Source of the DNA: Succinivibrio sp.
Lineage (GTDB): Bacteria > Pseudomonadota > Gammaproteobacteria > Enterobacterales > Succinivibrionaceae
Assembly: GCA_017469335.1 (NCBI GenBank)
Contig: JAFUGP010000176.1
Location: forward strand, 1-64,000
DNA length: 64,000 bases
Direction of reading: 5' to 3'
Below, piece after piece: positions 51,828 to 60,077 of this stretch. Numbering within the stretch: position 1 is the first letter of the stretch; each line of letters opens with the position of its first letter. The notes below the pieces were generated by a model, which searched no databases, had not been told where the DNA came from, and was given only the letters and a program-made list of their open reading frames with translations. The translations under genes were made by a program, and so were the position numbers.

Positions 51828-52715
51828 ATGACGACGGTACTGGTGACAGGCGGTGGTGGGCAGTTGGGCTATGAACTGACCGAACAGCTGCTGCAATCTG
51901 ACTTCAAAGTGGCCGCACCGGGGCATGAGAGTCTGGACATAACCCAGTCCAATGAGGTGGAGAGCGTGTTGCGCGAGCTGATGCCGGCGCTCATCATCAA
52001 CGCCGCAGCCTATACCGACGTGGACGGTGCCGAGGAACATGAGAAGGAGGCTTACGCCATCAATGCGCTAGGCCCCAAAATCCTCGCCGCGCAGTGCAGT
52101 GCGCTGGGCGTGCCCCTAATTCATGTCTCCACCGACTATGTGTTCGGCCAGCTGACCGGACAGCCTCATCCCGAGCGTGAGACCCCCAGACCGGGATGTG
52201 CCTATGCCCGTACCAAGCTGTCGGGGGAGATCTTTGTCAGGCGCAGCGGCTGCCGGCATCTGGTGGTGCGCAGCTGCGGACTGTTCGGGCGCAGAGGGCG
52301 CAATTTCGTCAAGACCATGCTCAGACTGGGACAGACCCGTGACAGCGTACAGGTGGTGGCCGATCAACTGTGCAATCCCACCCCGGCCAGAGCTCTGGCC
52401 GAGGCTTTGGTGCAGATGGGACAGGTGCTGTTGACCCCCTCTTTTGAGCGTTATGACGTCTATCATTACGCGGCACAACCGGCCTGCAGCTGGGCGGATT
52501 TTGCCCGGGCAATCTTCCAGAGGGCCCGGGAATTGGGCCTGCTCGATCACGAGGTTAAGGTGGAGGATATCAGCAGCGCTCAGTACCACAGCGCCGCTGT
52601 CAGACCCAATGACTCCAGACTGGAGACCATGCGCTGCAGCGCTGTCTTCAATCTGGGCATGCCGCACTGGCAGGATTATTTGGATGAGGTGCTGCTGCAG
52701 GGGCAGGAGCCCTGA
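51828..52715 (+). CDS. rfbD: dTDP-4-dehydrorhamnose reductase (RmlD/RfbD)
   Basis: RmlD reduces dTDP-4-dehydrorhamnose to dTDP-rhamnose, a surface-polysaccharide precursor. The 295-residue protein has the NAD(P) motif VTGGGGQLGYEL at residues 6-17, INAAAYTDVDGAEE, STDYVFGQLTGQP and the YARTK active site. No other rml genes or glycosyltransferases are in the window, so either the rest of the pathway is elsewhere or the enzyme has a related role such as modification of another nucleotide sugar. Similarity to the RmlD family is clear, but the substrate is inferred. Confidence 0.88.
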   Translation: MTTVLVTGGGGQLGYELTEQLLQSDFKVAAPGHESLDITQSNEVESVLRELMPALIINAAAYTDVDGAEEHEKEAYAINALGPKILAAQCSALGVPLIHVSTDYVFGQLTGQPHPERETPRPGCAYARTKLSGEIFVRRSGCRHLVVRSCGLFGRRGRNFVKTMLRLGQTRDSVQVVADQLCNPTPARALAEALVQMGQVLLTPSFERYDVYHYAAQPACSWADFARAIFQRARELGLLDHEVKVEDISSAQYHSAAVRPNDSRLETMRCSAVFNLGMPHWQDYLDEVLLQGQEP

Positions 52716-52745
52716 CAGACTGCGTACAAGGGTGTGAAAACCACA

Positions 52746-52766
52746 AGAGAGGCGTCGAGCCTCTCT
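52746..52766 (+). promoter_or_regulatory. Perfect leader hairpin next to a ribosome site
   Basis: AGAGAGGC-GTCGA-GCCTCTCT is an 8-bp stem that ends directly before GAGGAG, the Shine-Dalgarno of the outer-membrane factor gene. Confidence 0.4.
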
Positions 52767-52777
52767 GAGGAGATTTG

Positions 52778-54181
52778 ATGACAGAACAAAAAAAATACCT
52801 GACCTTTGGTGCCGTGGTGCTGACCGTGCTGAGTTTAAACAGCTGCTCGCTCATGCTCTCCAAATATGAACGTCCCGCGCTGCCGCAGGTGGATTCCTAC
52901 GAAGGTGCGGCCGCGTACTTAGGCGAGGCCCTCAATGAGAAATTCTGGGAGGACTTTGAGGATCCCAAACTCAACGCGGTGATAGAAAAGGCGCTGCAGC
53001 AGAATCTTGACCTGCAAAAAGCGGCCTTGAATGTCAAACGCGCGTCCTTGAATGTGGATTTGGCCGGCACCGACCGCCATCCTACCGCCTCGGCGCGCTT
53101 AGGCTCGAGCGCACAGCGGGCACTGGATTATCACGATCAGACGCATAAGAGTTCCTCGACTTCTTTGAATCTTTCCTACGAGACCGATCTCTTCGGCAAA
53201 ATTGAGGCGGCGAACTTAAGTGCCGCCGAGCAGTACCGCGCCAGCGCCTATGATTATCTGGCCATGCGTCTGACCGTCATCGAGTCGGCTGCCACCGCCT
53301 ACTGGCAGTATGCCTACGCCCGCGCTGCGGTGGCCATGGGGCAGCAGGAACTTAAAGATTCCCAAAAACGCTATGAGCTCGTGCTGGGCCGCTTCGGGGC
53401 CGGTGCCGTGGATATCCTTGACGTGGACAGTGCCAGGATTAATCACCTCAGAGTGGAGCAGACCCTGAACAGCCGTCGCGAACAGCTCAAAAAGGCCCGT
53501 ACGGCACTGGATACGCTGCTCGGCCAGACTGCCGATCAGGACGTGGAGGTGAGCCGTCTGCACGCCGCCAGGCTGCCGGAATTCTCCCTAGACGTTCCCG
53601 CGCAGCTGCTCTCCCGCCGTCCCGATCTCATGGCGGCCGAGGCACAGCTAAGACAGGCTCTGGCCGATTATGACGCCGCCCGTCTGGCTTATTATCCTGA
53701 CTTCAGTCTGACCGCGGGTCTTTCCTCAGGTGACAGCGGCACACTGCTGCGTTTTCTGGCCAATCCCGTCGCCGCCTTGGGCGCTTCCATCACGCTGCCT
53801 TTTGTCAATTTCAATCAGCTGAGCATCAAGGAGGAGCAGGCCTGGACGGATGAGGAGATCGCGCAGGTCAATTTTGTGGCTTCTTACATCAGCGCCGTAC
53901 AGGAGGTCTACGATGAGGTCAGTTCCATCGAACTGTACCGTCAGACTCTGGACAACGTTGAACTGCAGGCTGACCTAGCTCAGCGCAACTACAACCGTTA
54001 CTACGACCGTTATCGTGAGGGCTTAAGCGAGCTGACTGACTTCTTGGATGCCTCCGATTCGCTGCGCAGCGCCAAGATCGAAAGTCTGCAGGCCAGACGC
54101 AACCTGCTGCAGTCCTATTTGAGCCTCATGTGCGCCATCGGCGGCGATACGCAACAGGCGCAGGATCAGGTGCCCTATTAG
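52778..54181 (+). CDS. Outer-membrane efflux lipoprotein (NodT/OprM-type TolC family)
   Basis: This 467-residue protein is the outer-membrane channel of a tripartite pump. It has a lipoprotein signal with lipobox LNSC (Cys23), followed by the family opening SKYERPALPQVDSY, and two OEP repeats with long helices. The phrases SARLGSSAQRALDYHDQTHKSS, YETDLFGKI and LLSRRPDLMAAEAQLRQALADYDAARLAYYPDFSLTAG are typical of OprM/NodT members. The ATG at 52778 has GAGGAG 5 bases upstream. It could serve MacAB, encoded 2.3 kb upstream on the same strand, although pepT and rfbD intervene. Confidence 0.93.
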   Translation: MTEQKKYLTFGAVVLTVLSLNSCSLMLSKYERPALPQVDSYEGAAAYLGEALNEKFWEDFEDPKLNAVIEKALQQNLDLQKAALNVKRASLNVDLAGTDRHPTASARLGSSAQRALDYHDQTHKSSSTSLNLSYETDLFGKIEAANLSAAEQYRASAYDYLAMRLTVIESAATAYWQYAYARAAVAMGQQELKDSQKRYELVLGRFGAGAVDILDVDSARINHLRVEQTLNSRREQLKKARTALDTLLGQTADQDVEVSRLHAARLPEFSLDVPAQLLSRRPDLMAAEAQLRQALADYDAARLAYYPDFSLTAGLSSGDSGTLLRFLANPVAALGASITLPFVNFNQLSIKEEQAWTDEEIAQVNFVASYISAVQEVYDEVSSIELYRQTLDNVELQADLAQRNYNRYYDRYREGLSELTDFLDASDSLRSAKIESLQARRNLLQSYLSLMCAIGGDTQQAQDQVPY

Positions 54182-54216
54182 GGCAATTGATTGTTTTTGA
54201 TACGAGAGGTGCAAGC

Positions 54217-55035
54217 ATGAGCAAGACCCTGAAACTCGTTTCGTGGAATGTCAACGGCATCCGGGCTGCCTCCGGCAAGGAAGGCTGGGCTTTTTATGGG
54301 CAAAATGACTACGATCTGCTGGCGCTGCAGGAGACCAAGGCCCGTGTTGAACAGCTGCCGCAGTCGCTTACTCAGAAGAGCGGGTATAGCAGCTTTTTCT
54401 GCTCGTCCACGGTTAAAAAGGGCTACTCCGGCACCGCCGTTTATGTCAAAGAGGATTACGCTCCGCTCAGTTGCGAGCAGGAGCTGCCCTTTGACGCACA
54501 GCGCGGGGAAGGGCGGATCATCCATCTGGAATTTGAGCATTTTCACTTTTTCAACGGCTACTTTCCCAATGGCGGGGAGGAGATCCTGGACGAACGCGGC
54601 CGCCCTACCGGTACCTTCAAGCGTGTGCCCTACAAGATGGCCTTTTTCGAGGCTTTCTTAGGCTATGCCCAAAAATTGCGCGCGCAAAAGCCCATCGTGG
54701 TCTGCGGGGATTTCAATATCGCCCACCGCAGCATCGACCTCTCCCGTCCGAAGGAGAACGAGCACACTACCGGCTTTTTGCCCCAGGAGCGGGCCTTTTT
54801 GGACCGGCTGGTGGCCTGCGGTTACCTAGATACCTTCCGTCTGGTGCACGGTGACGAGCCTGAGCGCTACAGCTGGTGGTCATACCGCATGCGGGCGCGC
54901 GAGCGCAACATAGGGTGGAGGATTGATTATTTCTTTGTCTCAGACGAGCTCAGAGGCGCCGTGACCTCAGCGGATATCTTAGATAAGGTGACCGGCTCGG
55001 ATCACTGCCCCATCTCCCTTACGCTCAAACTCTGA
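54217..55035 (+). CDS. xthA: Exodeoxyribonuclease III (AP endonuclease XthA)
   Basis: XthA repairs abasic sites and removes 3' blocks. The 272-residue protein has the EEP-fold motifs: SWNVNGIRAA (residues 9-18), LLALQETKA with the metal-binding Glu near 35, VVCGDFNIAH (Asp and Asn) near 165, RIDYFFVSDE and the catalytic GSDHCPISL at the end. The ATG at 54217 has GAGAGG upstream; the frame extends back into the previous gene without meaning. It lies 35 bases after the outer-membrane factor gene on the same strand. Confidence 0.94.
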   Translation: MSKTLKLVSWNVNGIRAASGKEGWAFYGQNDYDLLALQETKARVEQLPQSLTQKSGYSSFFCSSTVKKGYSGTAVYVKEDYAPLSCEQELPFDAQRGEGRIIHLEFEHFHFFNGYFPNGGEEILDERGRPTGTFKRVPYKMAFFEAFLGYAQKLRAQKPIVVCGDFNIAHRSIDLSRPKENEHTTGFLPQERAFLDRLVACGYLDTFRLVHGDEPERYSWWSYRMRARERNIGWRIDYFFVSDELRGAVTSADILDKVTGSDHCPISLTLKL

Positions 55036-55059
55036 GCAATCGCCATCTTCCCGGGCATG

Positions 55060-55082
55060 AAAAAGGACCGCCCCGGCGGTCC
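55060..55082 (-). terminator. Terminator of the exported-protein gene
   Basis: GGACCGCC-CC-GGCGGTCC forms a tight 8-bp stem followed on the minus strand by TTTTT. It may also act on xthA, which converges here, although no T tract follows on the plus strand. Confidence 0.75.
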
Positions 55083-55106
55083 TAAGGCGCGTTTACCAAC
55101 GCTTGG

Positions 55107-55565
55107 TCAGTCAGCGTCGTACTGACATTCGACAGCTTCGATGATGCCGTCGCGCACCTTGAATTCGAGCTTGAGGGTGCGGTTTTGGTTGCGGTACTTA
55201 TGCTCAATGCTGTGGTGGTCGTGTTCAAGCCGATCGGGTGCGCCGTAGCGCTCTTTAAGCACCGTGGCAGGCATGCCTACGCCCACTCCGGCGGGGGTGA
55301 GCAGCTCGGGGCTGCGGGCTTTGAGCTCCTCGATGATGAGTTCTGAGGTATCGTCATCGCACTCGATGATCAGTCCCTTGCCGGTACGGAATTTATCGTG
55401 TTTGAGCTGTTCAAGTTCCTGACTTGACCTTACCTGCTCAAGCGGCACCCCCGGTCTGATGCCGTCTATGGCAAAGGCCTCATCGGGCAGCACGGCCAGG
55501 GTGGTGGCGGAATAACCAAGCATGATCAGCGCAGCGCTCAGAGCGCCCAGGTGGAATTTGCTCAT
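55107..55565 (-). CDS. Small exported protein of unknown function
   Basis: This 152-residue protein starts with a signal peptide (MSKFHLGALSAALIMLGYSATTLA). The mature part is charged and contains two cysteines (IIECDD and VECQYD) that could form a disulfide. A segment reading GVGVGMPATVLKERYGAPDR is reminiscent of small outer-membrane assembly (BamE/SmpA-like) folds, which have a 'G-M-t-x-x-x-V-x-x-x-x-G-x-P' pattern, but it lacks a lipobox; I do not assign it. AGGAGG is 9 bases upstream of the ATG at 55565. It is divergent from the DAHP synthase gene. Confidence 0.6.
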   Translation of the reverse strand: MSKFHLGALSAALIMLGYSATTLAVLPDEAFAIDGIRPGVPLEQVRSSQELEQLKHDKFRTGKGLIIECDDDTSELIIEELKARSPELLTPAGVGVGMPATVLKERYGAPDRLEHDHHSIEHKYRNQNRTLKLEFKVRDGIIEAVECQYDAD

Positions 55566-55689
55566 GGTAAACATCCTCCTAGAAAAAGACCTGAAAAGGC
55601 GGGTTGTTTCACTATACGGCATACCGTCAGGTTGAGGTGCAGGGGCGGGAGGGACGCGAGTCCAAAAGGTGCGCAAGAGCCCAAAATGA

Positions 55690-55701
55690 GCTAAAATTAG
55701 C
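55690..55701. promoter_or_regulatory. Short dyad near the DAHP synthase promoter
   Basis: GCTAA-AA-TTAGC is a 12-base inverted repeat about 70-80 bases upstream of the DAHP synthase start. It embeds TAAAAT, which may be a -10 box. It vaguely recalls a TrpR half-site arrangement (CTAG/CTAG), but the match is poor. Confidence 0.25.
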
Positions 55702-55770
55702 GCAGTTTTATCAGTTTGACCGGACAGAAACAGCGAAGTGTCGCTCCGGTTGCCAAGGCAGTATTTTTTT

Positions 55771-56865
55771 ATGTTAGATCTCAGCAAGACCGTACCTGTC
55801 AATGAGGCCGGACGCGGTATTATTGACACCCGCATCAGCGAAATCAATCAGCTCCTGCCTCCCATCGCCCTGATGGAGAGCTTCCCTGCCACCGAATATA
55901 CCGAGAACCTGGTGGCCGCCACCCGCGAAAACATCCATAACGTCCACAGCGGTGAGGATGACCGTCTGGTAGTGATTGCCGGCCCCTGCTCGATTCACGA
56001 TCCGGCTGCGGCGCTGGATTACGCCACGCGCCTGCTCAGGTACCGTCAGCTCTACGCTGATGATCTGGAAATCGTCATGCGGGTGTACTTTGAGAAACCG
56101 CGTACCACCGTGGGCTGGAAGGGACTTATTAACGATCCGGGACTGGATGACTCCCATGACATCAACCGCGGTCTGCGCATCGCCCGCAAACTGCTGTGCG
56201 ACATCAATGCCATGGGTATGCCGGCCGGTACCGAATTTCTCGACCCCATCACGGTGCAGTACATCGACGAGTTCATCTCCTGGGGGGCTATCGGCGCCCG
56301 TACTACCGAGTCGCAGCTGCATAGGCAGCTGGCCTCGGCTCTGTCCTGCCCGGTCGGGTTTAAAAACGCCACCGACGGCAGCGTGAAGATTGCCGTGGAC
56401 GCGGTTATCGCGGCACAGCACGGTCATACCTTCATGTCAGTGACCAAGATGGGGCATGTGGCCATCGTGCACACTATCGGCAACAAGGACTGCCATGTGA
56501 TCCTGCGCGGCGGCAAAGAGCCCAACTACGGCCGCGAGCAGGTGCAGCAGGCCTGCGAGCTGCTGCAAAAGCACGATGTCGCTCCCATGCTCATGATTGA
56601 TGCTTCCCACTCCAACTCCCAAAAGCAGTTCAAGCGTCAGCTGGATGTCTGCAAGGATGTGGCCGCGCAGATAGCCGCAGGCGACAGACGCATCTTCGGG
56701 GTGATGCTGGAGAGCAATCTGGTGGAAGGCCGTCAGGACTTAGGCAGTGATCTGAGCGCGCTGGTGTACGGGCAGAGTATCACCGATGCCTGCATCAGCA
56801 TCGAGGATACCGGCGTGCTGCTGGAGGATCTGGCCCGTGCCGTGCGCGAACGCCGTCAGCACTGA
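55771..56865 (+). CDS. 3-deoxy-7-phosphoheptulonate (DAHP) synthase, AroF/G/H type
   Basis: DAHP synthase condenses phosphoenolpyruvate and erythrose 4-phosphate, the entry to the shikimate pathway. The 364-residue protein is of the E. coli AroFGH class: VVIAGPCSIHDP (about residues 68-79), MRVYFEKPRTTVGWKGLINDP (about 103-123), GARTTESQLHRQLASAL-(S)-CPVGFKNATDG and the C-terminal GQSITDACISIEDT. Which aromatic amino acid inhibits it cannot be decided from sequence alone. The ATG at 55771 aligns with the family; AAGG is 12 bases upstream, rather far. serA follows after 52 bases. Confidence 0.94.
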   Translation: MLDLSKTVPVNEAGRGIIDTRISEINQLLPPIALMESFPATEYTENLVAATRENIHNVHSGEDDRLVVIAGPCSIHDPAAALDYATRLLRYRQLYADDLEIVMRVYFEKPRTTVGWKGLINDPGLDDSHDINRGLRIARKLLCDINAMGMPAGTEFLDPITVQYIDEFISWGAIGARTTESQLHRQLASALSCPVGFKNATDGSVKIAVDAVIAAQHGHTFMSVTKMGHVAIVHTIGNKDCHVILRGGKEPNYGREQVQQACELLQKHDVAPMLMIDASHSNSQKQFKRQLDVCKDVAAQIAAGDRRIFGVMLESNLVEGRQDLGSDLSALVYGQSITDACISIEDTGVLLEDLARAVRERRQH

Positions 56866-56917
56866 GCAGGCAGAAAAGATTTTTTGTTGGAAGCACAGTT
56901 AAGAGAGGAGAGTTGTC

Positions 56918-58156
56918 ATGCATCCGTCGCTGTCTCTTGCCAAGGACAAGATCAAGATCCTGTTGCTGGAGAACATCGATCCCAGCGCCGTGGAAGCACT
57001 GGCCCGGGCCGGTTATACCAATGTGCGCCTGGAGAAAAAAGCCTATGAGGGGGAGGAATTGCTGGAAGCCATTTCCGATCTGCACTTCATCGGTATCCGC
57101 TCGCGCACCCTCCTGACCCGCGAAGTGCTCGCCCAGGCCAAAAAGCTCATCGGTATAGGCTGTTTCTGCATCGGTACCAACCAGGTGGACCTCAATGCCG
57201 CTGCCGCGTTAGGCATTCCGGTTTTTAACGCTCCCTACTCCAATACCCGCTCGGTAGCCGAGCTGGTCACCGGAGAGTATCTGCAGCTGTTGCGCGATAT
57301 TCCCAGACGCAATGCCCTCCTGCACAAAGGGGGCTGGGATAAGGGTGCGGTAGGCTGCTATGAGGCCCGCGGCAAGACCCTGGGCATTATAGGCTACGGA
57401 CATATCGGCACTCAGGTCGGCATCATCGCCGAGTCGCTGGGACTTAAGGTGGTTTACTACGACATCGAGCGCAAGCTCTCCTTGGGCAATGCCCAGCAGT
57501 TGGACAGCTTAGATGAGCTGTTTGCCGTCGCCGACATCGTCACCATGCATGTGCCCGCTACCGAACTTACCCATAACATGATAAACGAGGCGGCCTTCGC
57601 CAAGATGAAGGACGGGGTGCGCTTTTTGAACGCCTCGCGCGGCAGTGTGGTGGACATTGAGGCCTTGTGCGCGGCGCTGCGCTCAGGCAAGGTCGCAGGC
57701 GCCGCCTGTGACGTCTTCCCCAGCGAGCCCAAGGGCAAGGGTGATGAGTTTGTCTCGCCGCTGAGGGAATTTGACAACGTGATCCTTACCCCTCATATCG
57801 GCGCCGGGACCGAGGAGGCGCAGCGCAACATCGGCACCGAGGTGGCGGAAAAGCTGGCGTTGTACTCGGACAACGGTACTTCTCTTACCGCTGTCAATTT
57901 CCCGGAGGTTTCGCTGCCGGCTCTGCGCAGCGGAGAGGTCTCCCGGCTGCTGCACGTGCATCGCAATATGCCGGGCATGATGAAGCAGATCAACGATGCG
58001 ATTGCCAAGTTGAATCTGAACGTGGCCGCACAGTATCTGCAGACCGTGGAAGAAATAGGCTACGTGGTGATGGATATTCACACCGCACAGCCCGAGCAGG
58101 TAGTACCGGTACTCAAGCAGATCCCCGGCACCTTAAAGTGCCGTATTCTCTACTGA
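56918..58156 (+). CDS. serA: D-3-phosphoglycerate dehydrogenase
   Basis: SerA oxidises 3-phosphoglycerate, the first step of serine synthesis. The 412-residue protein matches E. coli SerA (410) throughout: FIGIRSRTLLTREV, GCFCIGTNQVDL, NTRSVAELV, the NAD motif GIIGYGHIGTQVG (about residues 154-166), PHIGAGTEEAQ with the catalytic His, and a C-terminal ACT domain ending GTLKCRILY, which usually binds serine for feedback inhibition. AGGAGA lies 8 bases before the ATG. It follows the DAHP synthase gene and may be co-transcribed with it. Confidence 0.97.
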   Translation: MHPSLSLAKDKIKILLLENIDPSAVEALARAGYTNVRLEKKAYEGEELLEAISDLHFIGIRSRTLLTREVLAQAKKLIGIGCFCIGTNQVDLNAAAALGIPVFNAPYSNTRSVAELVTGEYLQLLRDIPRRNALLHKGGWDKGAVGCYEARGKTLGIIGYGHIGTQVGIIAESLGLKVVYYDIERKLSLGNAQQLDSLDELFAVADIVTMHVPATELTHNMINEAAFAKMKDGVRFLNASRGSVVDIEALCAALRSGKVAGAACDVFPSEPKGKGDEFVSPLREFDNVILTPHIGAGTEEAQRNIGTEVAEKLALYSDNGTSLTAVNFPEVSLPALRSGEVSRLLHVHRNMPGMMKQINDAIAKLNLNVAAQYLQTVEEIGYVVMDIHTAQPEQVVPVLKQIPGTLKCRILY

Positions 58157-58175
58157 TCGGTAAAGCGAGACACAG

Positions 58176-59180
58176 TTGGACTTAAAAAAAGGCTTATTGA
58201 TTCTGGGGGCGATGCTGGGTCTGAGTCCGGCGGCCCTGGCCGAGTCCAATTCGGGTTGGAGTGTATCAAGTGTCGGTATCTGGCGTCTGAAACCTGATGC
58301 CGATTATTTCTTTACCTCGGGTACCCCGGCCAAGATCCTGGAGATTGACCGGCTCATCTTAAACCGTCAGGCCAAATATACCAGGCGTCAGGGACTGGTT
58401 AACACCTACACTTTCAAGGTAGGCTGCCTTTACCAGAGCAAGACCCCGGTGTTTGAACTGCAGACGCAGCCTCTGGACATCCGCATCACCGATCAGTTCA
58501 ATGGCTATGCCTTTGCCCGTTTTTTGGTCGATCACGGTCAGGAATATGCCCTGCGCGGCGAATTCCTGCCCCCGGCGCGGTTGGTGTTCGCGCCGCTTAC
58601 CCAGTCTCAGAACAAGCGTCTGTCGGATCTGTTTTTGCAGTTGCGCGAGGGCGCCGATCTCTACATAGCCATTCTGGAAGGACCCAATTCCAACCCCCGG
58701 GTCTTCAATGTGCCGCTGGAGGGATTTATCGCGCTTTCCGATGCCGTACTGTCCGATTGCACCAAGCTCAATGAGCAGGCGGGCAGCTCCCGCGGTGAGG
58801 TCAAGTTCCTGCCTGACTATGTCACCAAGGAGCCGGATGGCTATGCACCGCGTCACTACACGCTCAAGCCCAAACCCGGCACCGACGGGCTGACCGTGGT
58901 GGAGCTGCAGCAACAGCCTGATGACAGCCCTCAGGATACGGGCAGCGAGGAGCAAAAGCCCGAGACCAAGCTCTTTGAGCCGGGCGGCGGGGTGGCCAGC
59001 ATAGGCGAGGACGGCAAGCCCATCCGGGCTGAGGATCAAAGTGCCGATTTAGGTACGGCCTCAGGTCCCATGAGCATAGGTGAGGACGGTGTGCCCGTGG
59101 TGTCCGGGGATCAGGAGAGTCCCGCGGATGCTGCCGGGGAGAGCGGTAGCGCAACGCCTCAGACAGAAAACACCCCGTAA
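58176..59180 (+). CDS. Exported protein of unknown function
   Basis: I do not recognise this 334-residue protein. It has a signal peptide (MDLKKGLLILGAMLGLSPAALA) and a globular part of about 190 residues. The C-terminal tail of about 110 residues is acidic and low complexity, rich in Gly, Pro, Glu and Asp, and includes two copies of a SIGEDG-x-P motif (around residues 272 and 299). Translation appears to start at TTG 58176, with a weak GCGAGA upstream; no ATG precedes the signal peptide. It follows serA after 19 bases on the same strand. Confidence 0.65.
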   Translation: MDLKKGLLILGAMLGLSPAALAESNSGWSVSSVGIWRLKPDADYFFTSGTPAKILEIDRLILNRQAKYTRRQGLVNTYTFKVGCLYQSKTPVFELQTQPLDIRITDQFNGYAFARFLVDHGQEYALRGEFLPPARLVFAPLTQSQNKRLSDLFLQLREGADLYIAILEGPNSNPRVFNVPLEGFIALSDAVLSDCTKLNEQAGSSRGEVKFLPDYVTKEPDGYAPRHYTLKPKPGTDGLTVVELQQQPDDSPQDTGSEEQKPETKLFEPGGGVASIGEDGKPIRAEDQSADLGTASGPMSIGEDGVPVVSGDQESPADAAGESGSATPQTENTP

Positions 59181-59213
59181 ACTGCCCGGGGTTCCTTCCA
59201 GGCAGGAAAAGCG

Positions 59214-59245
59214 GCGCCGCCTTGGGGCGGCGCAGCCTGATTTTT
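59214..59245. terminator. Terminator between the exported-protein gene and trpA
   Basis: GCGCCGCC-TTGG-GGCGGCGC is a perfect 8-bp stem. AGCCTGATTTTT follows on the plus strand, and CGCTTTT on the minus strand, so it can serve both convergent units. Confidence 0.65.
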
Positions 59246-59250
59246 CCAAG

Positions 59251-60066
59251 TTACAGCCTGGTGACTGATTTCATGGACCTTACATAGGCCTCCAGCTCGT
59301 TTTTGAGCGCTTCGGTATTGCCCAGGTTCTTTTCAATGATTTTCACGCAGGCTGAGCCGGCGATGGCTCCGCTGGCGCCAATCTCCAGAGCCTGACGGAC
59401 GTGTTCGGGCTTGGAAATGCCAAAGCCCAGCAACGACTTGGGCGCGCCCAGCTCCTTTAAGCGGGCGATGACCCGCACGGGTTTGCCAAAGGCCGTTTCG
59501 GTGCCGGTGATGCCAAAGCGTGAGAGTACGTAGGTGTAGCCCTGACTGATGCCGGCGATGTTCTGCAGGGTCTGTTCGTCGGCATTAGGCGGGGCGATAA
59601 GCACCAATCCCACCTGGTGTTTGCGGGCACACTGCGTGAAATCCCCCGCGGTATGCAGCATGCCTACCGGCACATCGGCCACCAGCACGGCATCGATGCC
59701 GCTTGCGGCGGCATCGGCAAAGAATTTGTCCACGCCGCGGGCCACCACCACGTTGGAGTAGACCAGAATCGAGACCGGTACCTTATCGTCGCTCTGACGC
59801 AACTGTCCTACCAGGGCAAACATATCATCAACGCTGGCCCCGGAGCCTAAGGCGCGCTTGTCGGCTTTTTGGATTACCGGGCCGTCGGCGCAGGGATCGG
59901 AGAAGGGAAAGCCCAGTTCCAGAGCATCGGCACCGCCTTTGAGCAGGGTTTTTAAAATTTCAAAGGAGGTGGCGTAGTCGGGATCGCACAAGGTGACGAA
60001 GGGCACGAAGGCCCCCTCGTGACGCCCTTCAAGCTCCTTGAAGCGGGTTTCAAAACGGTTTTCCAT
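59251..60066 (-). CDS. trpA: Tryptophan synthase alpha chain
   Basis: TrpA cleaves indole-3-glycerol phosphate to indole, which tunnels to TrpB. The 271-residue protein has the catalytic Glu in ALELGFPFSDPCADGPVIQ (about residues 48-66, with the Asp also there), VPVGMLHTAGDF, SRFGITGTE and GFGISKPEHV. AAGGAG precedes the ATG. It is the last gene of trpG-D-CF-B-A, 11 bases after trpB, and is followed by a terminator. Confidence 0.97.
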   Translation of the reverse strand: MENRFETRFKELEGRHEGAFVPFVTLCDPDYATSFEILKTLLKGGADALELGFPFSDPCADGPVIQKADKRALGSGASVDDMFALVGQLRQSDDKVPVSILVYSNVVVARGVDKFFADAAASGIDAVLVADVPVGMLHTAGDFTQCARKHQVGLVLIAPPNADEQTLQNIAGISQGYTYVLSRFGITGTETAFGKPVRVIARLKELGAPKSLLGFGISKPEHVRQALEIGASGAIAGSACVKIIEKNLGNTEALKNELEAYVRSMKSVTRL

Positions 60067-60077
60067 GTCAGTACTCC

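Noticed and set aside
47292..54181. macA-macB-pepT-rfbD-outer-membrane factor as a single operon
   Set aside because: All run in the same direction, but the intervening pepT and rfbD have unrelated functions, and the leader hairpin before the outer-membrane factor suggests a separate control point. Co-transcription cannot be excluded.
55690..55701. A TrpR operator upstream of DAHP synthase
   Set aside because: GCTAA/TTAGC shares only a few bases with the known CTAG-based operator and the spacing is different. I keep it only as a weak dyad.
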